A stretch of DNA of 38,910 bases from Clostridia bacterium (GCA_017436605.1 JAFSCW010000019.1:1-38910); one strand, 5' to 3'. Shown: positions 14,511 through 25,951, counted from the stretch's first letter. The notes: generated by a model from the sequence alone, not told the origin. A program made the numbers and translations.

Positions 14511-16661
14511 TTAGCGACGATTGGCGTCACGGCGCGGCGGACGCTGACCCGGCGCACTGCGGCGCGGCATGTCCGTGTTGTCGTATTCAATGTCGTTGCG
14601 AATGAGGTTCACGCGGCCCTGAGAGTCAATCTCCGCGACCTTGACCTCGATCTCATCGCCGATCTTGACGACGTCCTCGCACTTCTCGACGCGACCCTTG
14701 GCCAGCTTGGAGATGTGGATCATGCCGTCCTTGCCCGGGAGCAGCTCGACGAACACGCCGAAGTTCATCATGCGCACAACCTTGCCCATGTAAACCTCGC
14801 CAACCTCGACGTCCTTGGCAATGCCTTCGATGATGCGGCGCGCCTTCGCAGCGGCGGCCTCATCCGGCGTGGCGATATATACGCTGCCGTCGTCCTCGAT
14901 ATCAATCTTGACGCCGGTCTCGTCGATGATCTTGTTGATCATCTTTCCGCCCGGTCCGATAACCTCGCGGATCTTGTCCGGGTTGATCATGAAGTGGATG
15001 ATCTTCGGCGCGTACTGGGACAGGTGCTCACGCGGCTGCGGCAGCGTCTCGAGCATCTTGCCCAGGATGAACAGACGGCCGTCGAGCGCCTGGCTCAGCG
15101 CCTGACGCAGGATCGCCTCGTCGATACCCTTGATCTTGATGTCCATCTGGATCGCGGTGATGCCGTTCATGGTACCCGCGACCTTGAAATCCATATCGCC
15201 CAGGAAGTCTTCCAGGCCCTGAATATCCGTCAGGACGGCGACCTTGTTGCTCTCGGTGTCCTTGATCAGGCCCATCGCAACGCCGGCGACCGGCGCCTTG
15301 ATCGGAACGCCGGCGTCCATCAGCGCCAGCGTGGAGCCGCAGACGGAAGCCTGAGAGGTGGAACCGTTAGAGGAAAGCACCTCGGAGACGACGCGGATCG
15401 CATACGGGAACTCATCGACCGGCGGAATCACCGGCTCGAGCGCACGCTTGGCCAGCGCGCCATGGCCGATCTCACGGCGGCCCGGGCTCTTGAGACGGCC
15501 GGCCTCACCGGTGGAATACGGCGGGAAGTTGTAGTTGTGCATGTAGCGCTCGCTGGTCTCCACGCCCAGACCCTCAATGACCTGCGCCTCGGAAACCGGA
15601 GCCAGCGTCGCGATGGACATGACCTGGGTCTCGCCGCGGGTGAACACGCCGGTGCCATGGGTGCGCGGGAGCACGCCGGCCTCGCACCAGATCGGGCGGA
15701 TCTGGGTCAGGCTGCGGCCGTCCGGACGGACGCCCTGCTCGATGATCTTGCGGCGCATGACTTCCTTCTTCATGTAGTACAGCGCGTCGTCGACCTCGCC
15801 CATGCGGCCCTCGAACTGCTCGGCGTACTTCTCATGCGCTTCCTTGGCGATCACATCCTCGCGCGCGCTGCGCTCGTGGCGGTCAAACGCCTCAAACGCC
15901 CACTCGACGCGATCCATGAACTCGCTGCGGACGACTTCCTTCACATCCGCGCCGGTCTCGAAGACCGGGAATTCGCGCTTCTCCTTGCCGATTTCGGCAA
16001 CGATCTGCTTCTGGAAGGCGACCAGCTTCTTGATCTCCTCATGGCCGGTCAGGATCGCGCGGAGCATATCCTCCTCGCTGATTTCCTTCGCGCCGGCCTC
16101 AACCATCAGCACGGCCTCGTCGGTACCGGCGACGGTCAGGTTGAGCTTGGATACCTCGCGCTGGGCAACGGACGGATTGATGACGACTTCGCCATCAACC
16201 AGGCCGACGTTCACGCCCGCAATCGGACCGGCCCACGGAATATCGGAAACGGCCAGCGCCGCGGAAGCGCCGATCATCGCCGGGATGTCCGGGGTCACGT
16301 CGTGCTCGACGGACAGAACGGTCGCCACGACCTGAACGTCGTTGCGGATACCCTTATTGAACAGCGGGCGCAGCGGACGGTCGATCAGACGGGAGGTCAG
16401 CGTCGCCTTTTCAGACGGACGGCCCTCGCGCTTGATGAAGCCACCCGGGATCTTGCCCACGGAATACATCTTTTCTTCGAAGTCCACGCTCAGCGGGAAG
16501 AAATCCTGTCCCTCGCGCGGCTTCTCAGCGGCGGTCGCATTGACCATCACGACCGTATCGCCGAGGCGGACGATCACAGAGCCGTTCGCCTGACCGCAGT
16601 ACTTGCCAAACTCAAGCGTCAGCTCGCGGCCGGCCAGCTCAGTGGTATACACCTTAAACAT
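14511..16661 (-). CDS. pnp: Polyribonucleotide nucleotidyltransferase (PNPase)
   Basis: A 716-residue PNPase of full length: two RNase PH domains (about 12-140 and 315-530) joined by a helical segment, then a KH domain ([21 protein letters not shown], about 560-615) and an S1 domain ([30 protein letters not shown], about 620-690), ending in a basic tail. The ring-shaped trimer degrades RNA 3' to 5' using phosphate and is part of the RNA turnover machinery. It follows rpsO, as in many bacteria, but a strong terminator and a leader hairpin separate them. AAGGAGA lies 8 nt before the ATG. Confidence 0.97.
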   Translation of the reverse strand: MFKVYTTELAGRELTLEFGKYCGQANGSVIVRLGDTVVMVNATAAEKPREGQDFFPLSVDFEEKMYSVGKIPGGFIKREGRPSEKATLTSRLIDRPLRPLFNKGIRNDVQVVATVLSVEHDVTPDIPAMIGASAALAVSDIPWAGPIAGVNVGLVDGEVVINPSVAQREVSKLNLTVAGTDEAVLMVEAGAKEISEEDMLRAILTGHEEIKKLVAFQKQIVAEIGKEKREFPVFETGADVKEVVRSEFMDRVEWAFEAFDRHERSAREDVIAKEAHEKYAEQFEGRMGEVDDALYYMKKEVMRRKIIEQGVRPDGRSLTQIRPIWCEAGVLPRTHGTGVFTRGETQVMSIATLAPVSEAQVIEGLGVETSERYMHNYNFPPYSTGEAGRLKSPGRREIGHGALAKRALEPVIPPVDEFPYAIRVVSEVLSSNGSTSQASVCGSTLALMDAGVPIKAPVAGVAMGLIKDTESNKVAVLTDIQGLEDFLGDMDFKVAGTMNGITAIQMDIKIKGIDEAILRQALSQALDGRLFILGKMLETLPQPREHLSQYAPKIIHFMINPDKIREVIGPGGKMINKIIDETGVKIDIEDDGSVYIATPDEAAAAKARRIIEGIAKDVEVGEVYMGKVVRMMNFGVFVELLPGKDGMIHISKLAKGRVEKCEDVVKIGDEIEVKVAEIDSQGRVNLIRNDIEYDNTDMPRRSAPGQRPPRRDANRR

Positions 16662-16711
16662 TTTTGGGGTTCTCCTTTCGAATTTACCTGCCTACCAACA
16701 CACACTCACTT

Positions 16712-16732
16712 GGACACGAACCCTTCGTGCCC
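16712..16732 (-). other. Stem-loop in the pnp leader
   Basis: A 9-bp stem (16712-16720 with 16724-16732, one G-U pair in the minus-strand RNA) with a 3-nt loop lies between the rpsO terminator and the pnp ribosome binding site. In E. coli a leader stem-loop of pnp is cut by RNase III and lets PNPase control its own mRNA; a similar role here is inference. Confidence 0.5.
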
Positions 16733-16774
16733 AAAAAAACCGTCGTTTGGGTGACCATGTCTCCCAAACGACGG
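16733..16774 (-). terminator. Rho-independent terminator after rpsO
   Basis: A perfect 12-bp stem (16740-16751 with 16763-16774) followed on the minus strand by seven T residues (16733-16739). It separates rpsO from pnp, so pnp depends on read-through or a promoter I cannot see. Confidence 0.9.
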
Positions 16775-16827
16775 CCATCTGGGACAAAGCCCGATTATGA
16801 ACAAAGCCCGGAAAGAATATACGTAAA

Positions 16828-17091
16828 TTACTTACGCAGACCCAGCTTCGCAACCAGAGCACGATAGCGCTCGATGTCGATGCGCTTGAGATACTCCAGC
16901 ATGCTGCGGCGCTGGCCGACCATCAGCAGCAGACCGCGATGGGAGTGATGATCCTTCGCGTGATCCTTCAGATGGGCGTTGAGGTGATTGATGCGGGCGG
17001 TCAGCAGCGCAACCTGCACCTCGGGGGAACCAGTGTCGCCCTCGTGACGGGCATATTCCTTAATGATAGCTTCCTTCATCGCCTTATCCAT
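16828..17091 (-). CDS. rpsO: 30S ribosomal protein S15
   Basis: An 87-residue S15 of normal length, with the diagnostic [54 protein letters not shown] core that binds 16S rRNA helices 20-22 and sets up the central domain of the small subunit. The start at 17091 has AGGAGG 9 nt upstream; the longer reading from 17160 lacks support. It is transcribed from its own promoter and ends at a strong terminator. Confidence 0.97.
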   Translation of the reverse strand: MDKAMKEAIIKEYARHEGDTGSPEVQVALLTARINHLNAHLKDHAKDHHSHRGLLLMVGQRRSMLEYLKRIDIERYRALVAKLGLRK

Positions 17092-17189
17092 GGATAAAGA
17101 CCTCCTAAAAATAATATTGCCAATCGCCGCCGGCATAGTAAAGCGTTCGGAGAATCGCAAAACTGCGCGGGCGGTTCAGACCAGAAGAT

Positions 17190-17258
17190 ATTGTAACACG
17201 GAAGCCCCGCTTTGTAAACAGAACTTCCGCGTAATTTTTCAGTTTTTTGCGTTTTTTT
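17190..17258 (-). promoter_or_regulatory. Sigma-A promoter of rpsO with phased A-tracts upstream
   Basis: TTTACA (17213-17218), 17-nt spacer and TACAAT (17190-17195) on the minus strand. Upstream lie three A-tracts of 5, 6 and 7 bases (plus-strand T runs at 17235-17239, 17243-17248 and 17252-17258), with centres 8.5 and 9.5 nt apart. That is near helical phase, as expected for curved DNA or an UP-type element. The leader is about 90 nt. Confidence 0.78.
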
Positions 17259-17285
17259 GCCCTTCAGGCATGGCTTTCCGCCGCT

Positions 17286-18221
17286 TTATTCCGCCGCAAA
17301 CAGCGCGTCAAAATATGTTCTGACCTGTTCGCGGTTGAGCATGACCTCTTCGCGCAGCTGCTCAAGGGAATCAAACTTTTTCTCTTCCCGAAGGCGCATA
17401 AAGAACGTCAGGCGCATATGGCAGCCGTAGCAATCTCCGCCATCATAATCGATCAGATTGGCCTCGATGGTCGGCGTCCCCTCCGGCACCGTCGGATGCC
17501 GCCCGACATTCACGGCCGCGGGATACCACTGCCCACGCACATACGCAAGACACGCATAGACGCCTCTCGGAGGCAGCGCCTTTGCCTCAGGCATGCTCAG
17601 GTTCGCCGTCGGAAAATCGAGCCTGCGTCCGAGCTTCTTGCCATGCATCACAACGCCGCTGAGCGCATACGGCCCGCCGAGCAGGCGCGCCGCCAGCTCC
17701 ATGTCGCCCTGCGCAATTGCAGCACGGATTCGCGTAGAGGAGACCGGCAGACCGTCCATCTGCACCTCGGGCACGACATGCGTCTCAAAGCCGAAGGTCC
17801 TGCCCAGCCGGATCATATCCTCCGCCCTGCCTGCGCCCTTCGCACCGAACGAATAATTGAATCCGATCACGATATGACGCGGATGCAGCGCATCGCACAC
17901 GCTGCGGACAAATTCCTCCGGCGTCAGCGCCGCAAAGCTCCTGTCAAACGGGCGCAGCACCGCTACGTCGATGCCCATCCTCGAAAGCGCGCGAACCTTT
18001 TCGGAGCGCGTATGCAGCTCGGGCGGGAGCCGGTCCGGCGCAAAGGTCGCCATCGGATGCGAGGAAAACGTATAGACCACGCTCGTCAGATCGTTCGCAG
18101 CTGCGAGATCATTCGCCTTGCGCATCAGCGTCGCATGCCCTTCATGGACGCCATCGAACATTCCCAGCGCAACGACGGTTTCCCCGCCGTTCCATTGCGA
18201 TTCATGTGTCAGCAGTTTCAT
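17286..18221 (-). CDS. ribF: Bifunctional riboflavin kinase/FAD synthetase
   Basis: A 311-residue RibF. The N-terminal FAD synthetase (FMN adenylyltransferase) domain has GMFDGVHEGH (residues 20-29) and the later PVSSTRIR motif. The C-terminal riboflavin kinase domain begins near residue 185 with GVVMHGKKLGRRLDFPTANL. It makes FMN and then FAD from riboflavin; two FAD-binding enzymes are encoded further left. The GGAG site lies within the last codons of truB, and only 3 nt separate the genes, so translation is likely coupled. No T-run terminator follows it. Confidence 0.96.
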   Translation of the reverse strand: MKLLTHESQWNGGETVVALGMFDGVHEGHATLMRKANDLAAANDLTSVVYTFSSHPMATFAPDRLPPELHTRSEKVRALSRMGIDVAVLRPFDRSFAALTPEEFVRSVCDALHPRHIVIGFNYSFGAKGAGRAEDMIRLGRTFGFETHVVPEVQMDGLPVSSTRIRAAIAQGDMELAARLLGGPYALSGVVMHGKKLGRRLDFPTANLSMPEAKALPPRGVYACLAYVRGQWYPAAVNVGRHPTVPEGTPTIEANLIDYDGGDCYGCHMRLTFFMRLREEKKFDSLEQLREEVMLNREQVRTYFDALFAAE

Positions 18222-18224
18222 GTC

Positions 18225-19103
18225 TTACTCCAGAAGCATTGCATCGAATTTCAGGCTCTCGCCGTTAAACCGGCCGATACCCGCGAACTGATCATTCAGA
18301 TATACGCGCAGCGGACATCCTTCGCGCAGCTCGCCGCGCAGCTCGCGGCGCGTCAGCGTATTGCCATTGCGGACAAAACGCTCCGCGCGCGGAATCACAT
18401 CCACCCGCGGAATATGGGCAAGCGGTCTGTCCATGGCGACCATCAGGCCGCTCAGGTCCTCCGCCTCTTCGATCTCCTCAATCGTATGCGCATCGTCGAG
18501 GCTGAACATACCCGTCTGCGTCCGAAGGAGCAGACCCATATGCGCGCCCGTACCCAGTTCCTGTCCCAGATCATGGCAGAGCGTACGGATATACGTTCCT
18601 CTGCCGCAGCGCACGCGCAGCATGAACCCGCCGTCTTCCAGCTCATGCAGGATCTCGATTTCGTGAACCTGCGTAGGCCTCGGCTCGACTTCAATCTCCA
18701 CGCCCTGGCGCGCGAGGTCGCACAGCTTTTGTCCGTCCCGCTTCAGCGCAGAAAACATCGGCGGAATCTGCATGATATCTCCCGTCAGCCTCGGCAGCAC
18801 AGCTTCCAGCTGCGCACGCGTCACACGCTCTCCTGTACCGGAAATCACCTTTCCATGCGCATCCTGCGTATCGGTTGCAAAGCCCGGCTTCAGCTCGGCG
18901 ACATAGGTCTTTTCTTTATCGACCAGATAATCGAACAGACGGGACGCCTTGCCGATCATCAGCGGCAGTACCCCCGATGCTTCGGGATCCAGCGTACCGG
19001 CATGACCAACCTTTTCCTTGCGTCCAAGCTTTCTGCGCACGCGGACGACAACGTCGCTGGACGTCATTCCCGGGGGCTTGAGCACACAAAGAAAACCGTT
19101 CAT
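18225..19103 (-). CDS. truB: tRNA pseudouridine(55) synthase TruB
   Basis: A 292-residue TruB. Catalytic Asp39 is in the HAGTLDPEASGVLPL motif, and KPPGMTSSDVV, RLTGDIMQIPPMFSALK and CGRGTYIRTLCHDLG follow in order. It makes pseudouridine 55 in the T-loop of nearly all tRNAs. The C-terminal ~70 residues form the small accessory domain. It follows nrnA by 25 nt and precedes ribF by 3 nt, within the rimP-infB operon. Confidence 0.96.
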   Translation of the reverse strand: MNGFLCVLKPPGMTSSDVVVRVRRKLGRKEKVGHAGTLDPEASGVLPLMIGKASRLFDYLVDKEKTYVAELKPGFATDTQDAHGKVISGTGERVTRAQLEAVLPRLTGDIMQIPPMFSALKRDGQKLCDLARQGVEIEVEPRPTQVHEIEILHELEDGGFMLRVRCGRGTYIRTLCHDLGQELGTGAHMGLLLRTQTGMFSLDDAHTIEEIEEAEDLSGLMVAMDRPLAHIPRVDVIPRAERFVRNGNTLTRRELRGELREGCPLRVYLNDQFAGIGRFNGESLKFDAMLLE

Positions 19104-19128
19104 CGTCCATCATCCCTTCGGTTTCAGC

Positions 19129-20121
19129 TTACATTCCGTGATCATTCTGCAGGCCTGCAGCGTCGAGCTTCTCAGCCATCACCGAAAGCATCGCCGAAAC
19201 AGCCTCTTCCATCGTCATATGCATCGTCACGCCTGCAGCCTGCGCATGTCCGCCGCCGCCAAAGCGTTTGGCGAGATCATTCACCGTATCCGGCTCGACA
19301 GCGCGCAGCGAAAGCTTAACGCCATCCTCCCGCGGCGTTGCGAGAATCGCCATGCGAACGCCCTCGACTTCCAGCGCCTTGTTGACCAGACCCTCGGTCT
19401 GATTGGCCGTGCATCCCGCACCGGCAAGGTCTTCGTCCGTCAGCTCGATCACGCCGACCTGACCGCCGAGCGCAAAGCGCAGCTTCTGATAGGCAATGCG
19501 CATGAGCGCGACACGCTCACGGCTCGAAAGCCGATACAGGACGCGCGTGATCGCGGAAATATCCACGCCGGCGCGAAGCAGTTTTGCCGCCAGTTCAAAA
19601 GCGCGCGGCGTCGTGTAGGGATACATGAAGTGGCCCGTATCGGTGGACATTCCCGTCATCAGGCATTCGCCCATTTCCCGATTTACGGTCACGCCGAGTC
19701 CCTCTATGACATCATGCGCAAGCACGCAGCAGGAACATTCGTCTCCGCGGATATAATTCACCATACCATATCCCGGATTCGTCGCATGGTGGTCGATCAC
19801 CATGCGCATCGGTGCGCTGTCAAACACGCGATCCGCACGGCCCAGCAGCCGATGATCGCTTACGTCCACGGCAATCGCCGTGTCGTAATCATCACGCGCC
19901 TGATCCGGCGGAATGAACGCCTCCATGCCCTCAAGCGGCGGCAGGCTCTTGCCCGGCACGCCGTCGCAGACGATATCCACCTCTTTGCCAAGCGACAAAA
20001 AAGCAAGGCGCAGCGCCAGCGTCGCGCCCACGGTATCCCCGTCCGGGGAGACATGGGCGATGAGCGCCATCCGCTTCGCCTTGCGCGCCTGACAAAGCCA
20101 ATCTCCGAGATTATTCATCAT
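19129..20121 (-). CDS. nrnA: DHH-family phosphoesterase, NrnA-type (oligoribonuclease/pAp phosphatase)
   Basis: A 330-residue DHH/DHHA1 protein. The metal-binding motifs are HVSPDGDTVG (23-32: His23, Asp27, Asp29), AVDVSDH (Asp86) and DHH (110-112), and the C-terminal DHHA1 domain has FGGGGHAQAAG. NrnA degrades nano-RNAs and removes the 3' phosphate of pAp, so it completes RNA decay started by enzymes such as PNPase. The ATG lies inside the end of rbfA (11-nt overlap), implying coupled translation. Two ATG codons stand in tandem; either may be used. Confidence 0.93.
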   Translation of the reverse strand: MMNNLGDWLCQARKAKRMALIAHVSPDGDTVGATLALRLAFLSLGKEVDIVCDGVPGKSLPPLEGMEAFIPPDQARDDYDTAIAVDVSDHRLLGRADRVFDSAPMRMVIDHHATNPGYGMVNYIRGDECSCCVLAHDVIEGLGVTVNREMGECLMTGMSTDTGHFMYPYTTPRAFELAAKLLRAGVDISAITRVLYRLSSRERVALMRIAYQKLRFALGGQVGVIELTDEDLAGAGCTANQTEGLVNKALEVEGVRMAILATPREDGVKLSLRAVEPDTVNDLAKRFGGGGHAQAAGVTMHMTMEEAVSAMLSVMAEKLDAAGLQNDHGM

Positions 20122-20491
20122 CGGGCTGACTTCCCTCCGTCTTTCTGACCTGATTGATCAGGCTTGCGATATGCACGCCGTACTCAATCGTCGTATCCAG
20201 TTCAAAAAGGAGCTCGGGCGTGTAGCGAAGCTGCACGCGGCGGCCGACGTTATGGCGGATAAAGCCCGCCGCGCTCCGCAGCGCCTTCATCATCGGCTCA
20301 CGCTTATCCTCTTCGAACACGCTGACGTAAACCTTCGCATAGCGAAGATCGCGCGTCACGTCCACATGCGTGATGGAGAACATGCACTGCGTGCGCGGAT
20401 CGGACACATCCTCACGGATGATCCGCTCAATTTCACGCATCATCTCCGCCGCAATGCGGTCGGTACGCTCATACTGCTGCTGTTTAGCCAA
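20111..20491 (-). CDS. rbfA: Ribosome-binding factor A (TTG start)
   Basis: A 126-residue RbfA with the small KH-like fold of the family: RIAAEMMREIERIIREDVSDPR, then FSITHVDVTRDLRYAKVYVSVF, then IRHNVGRRVQLRYTPELLFELDTTIEYG. It helps mature the 16S 5' end and the 30S subunit, particularly in the cold. The start codon is TTG at 20489-20491, preceded by AGAGG at 8 nt. The 3' end overlaps nrnA. A 126-nt structured spacer separates it from infB; the ylxP gene found at this place in B. subtilis is missing. Confidence 0.93.
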   Translation of the reverse strand: MAKQQQYERTDRIAAEMMREIERIIREDVSDPRTQCMFSITHVDVTRDLRYAKVYVSVFEEDKREPMMKALRSAAGFIRHNVGRRVQLRYTPELLFELDTTIEYGVHIASLINQVRKTEGSQPDDE

Positions 20492-20522
20492 AGTCTTTAC
20501 CTCTGATAAGATTCAAATTGCT

Positions 20523-20577
20523 GCGGGGAGCGGAGCGGCGCCCCGTTCCCCGCCGGAGGACAGATGCAGCCCTCCGG
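20523..20577 (-). other. GC-rich paired spacer between infB and rbfA
   Basis: Two adjacent inverted repeats lie in the 126-nt spacer: GCGGGG/CCCCGC (20523-20528 with 20548-20553) and CCGGAGG/CCTCCGG (20553-20559 with 20571-20577). Neither is followed by a T-run, so they are not standard terminators. They may control processing or stability of the operon mRNA (inference). Confidence 0.4.
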
Positions 20578-20617
20578 AAATACCGGACTGGATCAGGCAC
20601 AGCACCTGAGAGATTCA

Positions 20618-23317
<2,700 letters not shown>

Positions 23318-23391
23318 CCTGCCCTTGCACCCCCGCAAATTGCGTTATCACGCTTCATATCAGTAAGTATTGTTGTTGCCCTTCCAAATTA

Positions 23392-23718
23392 TCACATCCG
23401 GCCGGAGGATCCGCTTTCGCTCAGCGCTTTCAGCTTGTCGCACAGCGTACCCTTCTTCACCGCGGCGCACATGCGTCCGGGCTTGCCAATGGCAAATCCA
23501 AGACGGTCATCCGCCGTTTCGGCGAGCGCCGCGCCGTAATGGGCGCAGGCATCGCGCAGCCTCTTCTTGGTATTTTCCGATGCGCCGGCATCCAGCAGCA
23601 CAAAGCCCGCCTCTCTGGCGGCGATGGCGGCATGCACGCCGTCCGCGCCGAGGGTAAGCTGCCCTGCGCGCATGGCGATACCCAGCATCGAGAAAAACGC
23701 ATCCTGATCAATCGGCAT
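23392..23718 (-). CDS. rplGA: L7Ae-family ribosome-associated protein YlxQ
   Basis: A 108-residue L7Ae/L30e-fold protein of the YlxQ type, always found between rnpM and infB in Firmicutes. The core is GIAMRAGQLTLGADGVHAAIAAREAGFVLLDAGASENTKKRLRDAC, followed by the RLGFAIGKPGR segment. Such proteins bind kink-turn RNA; the cellular target of YlxQ is not firmly known. GGAGG lies 6 nt before the ATG, inside the 3' end of rnpM, and the genes overlap by 11 nt, so they are coupled. The C-terminal ~15 residues are a short low-complexity tail. Confidence 0.9.
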   Translation of the reverse strand: MPIDQDAFFSMLGIAMRAGQLTLGADGVHAAIAAREAGFVLLDAGASENTKKRLRDACAHYGAALAETADDRLGFAIGKPGRMCAAVKKGTLCDKLKALSESGSSGRM

Positions 23719-23974
23719 CGATTTCCTCCATCAACTGATCAAAAACCGCCTGCTCGATCTTCGTCTCCAGCGCGCGCTCAAGCTGCCGCTGGCGGACAGC
23801 CCTGTCCAGGCACTCCTTCGACCTGCAAACATATGCGCCGCGGCCCGCCGCCTTGCCGATCCGGTCGAAGCTGATCGCTCCCTCCGGGGACTTGACGATG
23901 CGGAGCAGGCTGCGCTTTTCCTTCATCTCGCGGCAGCCTACGCACATGCGCATGGGAATCTTGCGTGTCTTCAT
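23708..23974 (-). CDS. rnpM: RNase P modulator RnpM (YlxR family)
   Basis: An 88-residue YlxR/DUF448 protein. The family hallmarks are all present: RMCVGCRE near the N-terminus (Cys11, Cys14), LLRIV, the GRGAYVC loop (44-50) and Cys55 in the following helix. Recent work on Firmicutes homologues shows binding to the RNA of RNase P and slowing of its activity, hence RnpM; older literature calls it YlxR. It lies 17 nt after nusA and overlaps ylxQ. The fold is small and probably RNA-binding, consistent with the ribosome and RNA theme of the operon. Confidence 0.92.
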   Translation of the reverse strand: MKTRKIPMRMCVGCREMKEKRSLLRIVKSPEGAISFDRIGKAAGRGAYVCRSKECLDRAVRQRQLERALETKIEQAVFDQLMEEIDAD

Positions 23975-23991
23975 CGGCGTTACCCCCGAGA

Positions 23992-25134
23992 TCAGATTTC
24001 CGCAGACTCTTCAGCCTCGCCCGCGAGCATCTGCTCGTCAACCTGGCTCTGGCTCTTGATGTCGATCTTCCAGCCGGTCAGGCGCGCGGCAAGGCGCGCA
24101 TTCTGGCCTTCCTTGCCGATGGCAAGGGACAGCTGATTATCCGGAACGACGACGCGGCAGGCCTTGTCCTTCTCGCTGACAAAGACGCTGACGACATGCG
24201 CCGGGTTCAGGGCGTTGGCCACAAACTCAGCCGGATCGGCGGACCACTTGATGATATCGATCTTCTCGCCGCGCAGTTCGGTCACCACGCGATCGACGCG
24301 CTGGCCGCGCGGGCCGACGCAGGAGCCGACCGGATCGATCATCGGATCGCTGGAATAGACGGCCATCTTCGTGCGGGAACCCGCCTCGCGCGCGATGGAC
24401 TTGATCTGCACGATGCCGCTCTGAATCTCCGGCACCTCCAGCTCAAACAGACGCTTCACCAGACCCGGATGGATGCGGGACACGCTGACCTGCGGGCCGT
24501 ACTTCGCGCCCGGACGGGCCAGACGGCGGTCGGCGACGACCTCCAGCAGATACACCTTGAAGCGCTCGCCGGGCGTATAGACGTCGGCGGCCATCTGCTG
24601 CGCAGACTCGAGGGCGCCTTCGGTCTTGCCGAGCTCGACGTAAACGGTCTTCGACTCCGGATCGACGCTGTGGACGATCGCGGTGAGGATCTCGTTCTCC
24701 TTCTCGATGAAGTCGTCGTAGATCTTGCCGCGCTCCGCCTCGCGGATCTTCTGCACGATGACCTGCTTGGCCGTCTGCGCAGCGACGCGGCGGAAGTTAT
24801 TCGGCGTCACCTCAACCTCGACGATATCACCCTGCTCATAGCTGGGCTGGATCTTGCGCGCATCCTCGATGGAAATCTCGGCAGCCTCGTCGACGACCCA
24901 TTCCTCGACCTGCTTGCGCGCATACAGGCGCACAGCACCAGTCACGCGGTCGAGCTCGACGCGCACGTTCGCATTGGACGGCGCAACGCCGTACTGCTTG
25001 TTGAAATTGTTCTTATAAGCGCTCCTGAGCGCCTCCTCGATCGCAGAGAAAAGGACTTCCTTGCCGATGTTCTTTTCCTTGGCCAGCAGCGCCACAGCCT
25101 CGATCATTTCTTTGTTTTCATTCTTGTCCATCAT
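23992..25134 (-). CDS. nusA: Transcription termination/antitermination factor NusA
   Basis: A 380-residue NusA: an N-terminal RNA polymerase-binding domain (1-~130), an S1 domain (~134-200) and two KH domains (~205-345, with the SCVGPRGQRVDRVVTELRGEKIDIIKW and LAIGKEGQNARLAARLTGWKIDI signatures). It lacks the acidic C-terminal repeats of E. coli NusA, as usual in Firmicutes. It binds RNA polymerase and nascent RNA to alter pausing, termination and rRNA antitermination. The start overlaps the rimP stop (ATGA), with a second ATG one codon later as an alternative. Confidence 0.97.
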   Translation of the reverse strand: MMDKNENKEMIEAVALLAKEKNIGKEVLFSAIEEALRSAYKNNFNKQYGVAPSNANVRVELDRVTGAVRLYARKQVEEWVVDEAAEISIEDARKIQPSYEQGDIVEVEVTPNNFRRVAAQTAKQVIVQKIREAERGKIYDDFIEKENEILTAIVHSVDPESKTVYVELGKTEGALESAQQMAADVYTPGERFKVYLLEVVADRRLARPGAKYGPQVSVSRIHPGLVKRLFELEVPEIQSGIVQIKSIAREAGSRTKMAVYSSDPMIDPVGSCVGPRGQRVDRVVTELRGEKIDIIKWSADPAEFVANALNPAHVVSVFVSEKDKACRVVVPDNQLSLAIGKEGQNARLAARLTGWKIDIKSQSQVDEQMLAGEAEESAEI

Positions 25135-25646
25135 CTTGACGCTTCTCCTTCCTCATCGCCATCAATCAGCTCCTCGCCCTCTGCGAGGTCCTCCTCGGTG
25201 ATGATAACCACAGGTTTGCACAGCGAAATGTCCTTGAGCGCAAAGCTCATCTCCGTCTCGCCCGCCATAATCTTCACCTGGCCCTCGACGAGGCCCAGCA
25301 GTTCGCCTTCAAAACGCCTGCACTTGTCGACAGCGCGGTACAGATGCACCTCCACCAGATCGCCCACGTGCGCGTCATAGTCCTTCTGCTTTTTCAAAGG
25401 ACGATCAATACCCGGCGAGCATACCTCGAGGAAGTCGTAATCCACGCGCTCCACCAGGGGCATCACGGCGCGATGATACGTCTCACAATCGCTCAAGGTA
25501 ATTCCGTCGGGTTTGTCAATATAGATCCGCAGATACCGGCTTGCGCCTTCGCGCGCAAGCTCAACGTCGACCAGCTCAACCTGCTGCTGATCTGCAAGCT
25601 TCCTGCAGGCGGGCTCGACGACGCGGGTCAGATCGCTTTGTGCCAT
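25131..25646 (-). CDS. rimP: Ribosome maturation factor RimP
   Basis: A 171-residue RimP with both domains: the N-terminal alpha/beta domain (ELVDVELAREGASRYLRIYIDKPDGITLSDCETYHRAVMPLVE), the short LEVCSPGIDRPLKKQKDY linker and a C-terminal SH3-like domain. It promotes early 30S assembly. A very acidic C-terminal tail (about 25 residues of Glu/Asp/Gly) is longer than in many homologues. It heads the nusA operon; GGGAG is 7 nt before the ATG, and its stop overlaps the nusA start. Confidence 0.95.
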   Translation of the reverse strand: MAQSDLTRVVEPACRKLADQQQVELVDVELAREGASRYLRIYIDKPDGITLSDCETYHRAVMPLVERVDYDFLEVCSPGIDRPLKKQKDYDAHVGDLVEVHLYRAVDKCRRFEGELLGLVEGQVKIMAGETEMSFALKDISLCKPVVIITEEDLAEGEELIDGDEEGEASR

Positions 25647-25679
25647 TCACACACTCCCAAGTCTACCATTCACATAACG

Positions 25680-25741
25680 GGTATTCATTTCAGAAAAAGC
25701 CGGTATTCAACAGAAAGAGTGGGTATTTCTCCCACTCTTTC
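25680..25741 (-). promoter_or_regulatory. Structured leader of the rimP-nusA operon
   Basis: An 11-bp perfect hairpin (25713-25723 with 25731-25741) lies in the leader, with no T-run after it. A GGTATTCA-like motif (UGAAUACC in the RNA) occurs at 25680-25687 and 25702-25709, with a variant at 25722-25729 inside the hairpin, roughly 21 nt apart. Binding by an operon product such as NusA or RimP is possible but is only inference. Confidence 0.45.
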
Positions 25742-25789
25742 CATCAAAACTGCAAGTGCAGTACCCAGCTCAAACAATCCTACGCGGCT

Positions 25790-25818
25790 ATTATATCACC
25801 GCTTTTTCAAAAATACAA
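25790..25818 (-). promoter_or_regulatory. Sigma-A promoter of the rimP-nusA-infB operon
   Basis: TTGTAT (25813-25818), 17-nt spacer and a consensus TATAAT (25790-25795) on the minus strand. The predicted start is near 25783, giving a leader of about 137 nt. Confidence 0.75.
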
Positions 25819-25894
25819 CCCTTTATACACGTTTTATCAGCTATTCCGGCAAAAAACGTATGAAACACGTTCAAAAACCCTTGGAATATCTTCG

Positions 25895-25915
25895 AAAAAA
25901 CGATAGGAAACATCG
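25895..25915 (-). terminator. Weak candidate terminator after polC
   Basis: A short stem (25901-25905 with 25911-25915, one G-U pair) is followed on the minus strand by six T residues (25895-25900). It lies between the polC stop codon and the rimP promoter. The stem is only 5 bp, so the call is tentative. Confidence 0.4.
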
Positions 25916-25951
25916 GATTTTCATATCCTTTTTTCCGGCTTTCCGATCCGA

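Noticed and set aside
13092..16754. 1220-codon plus-strand ORF opposite pnp and the M16 gene
   Set aside because: It is a GC-rich antisense shadow of two clear genes, with no recognisable domain and an implausible composition.
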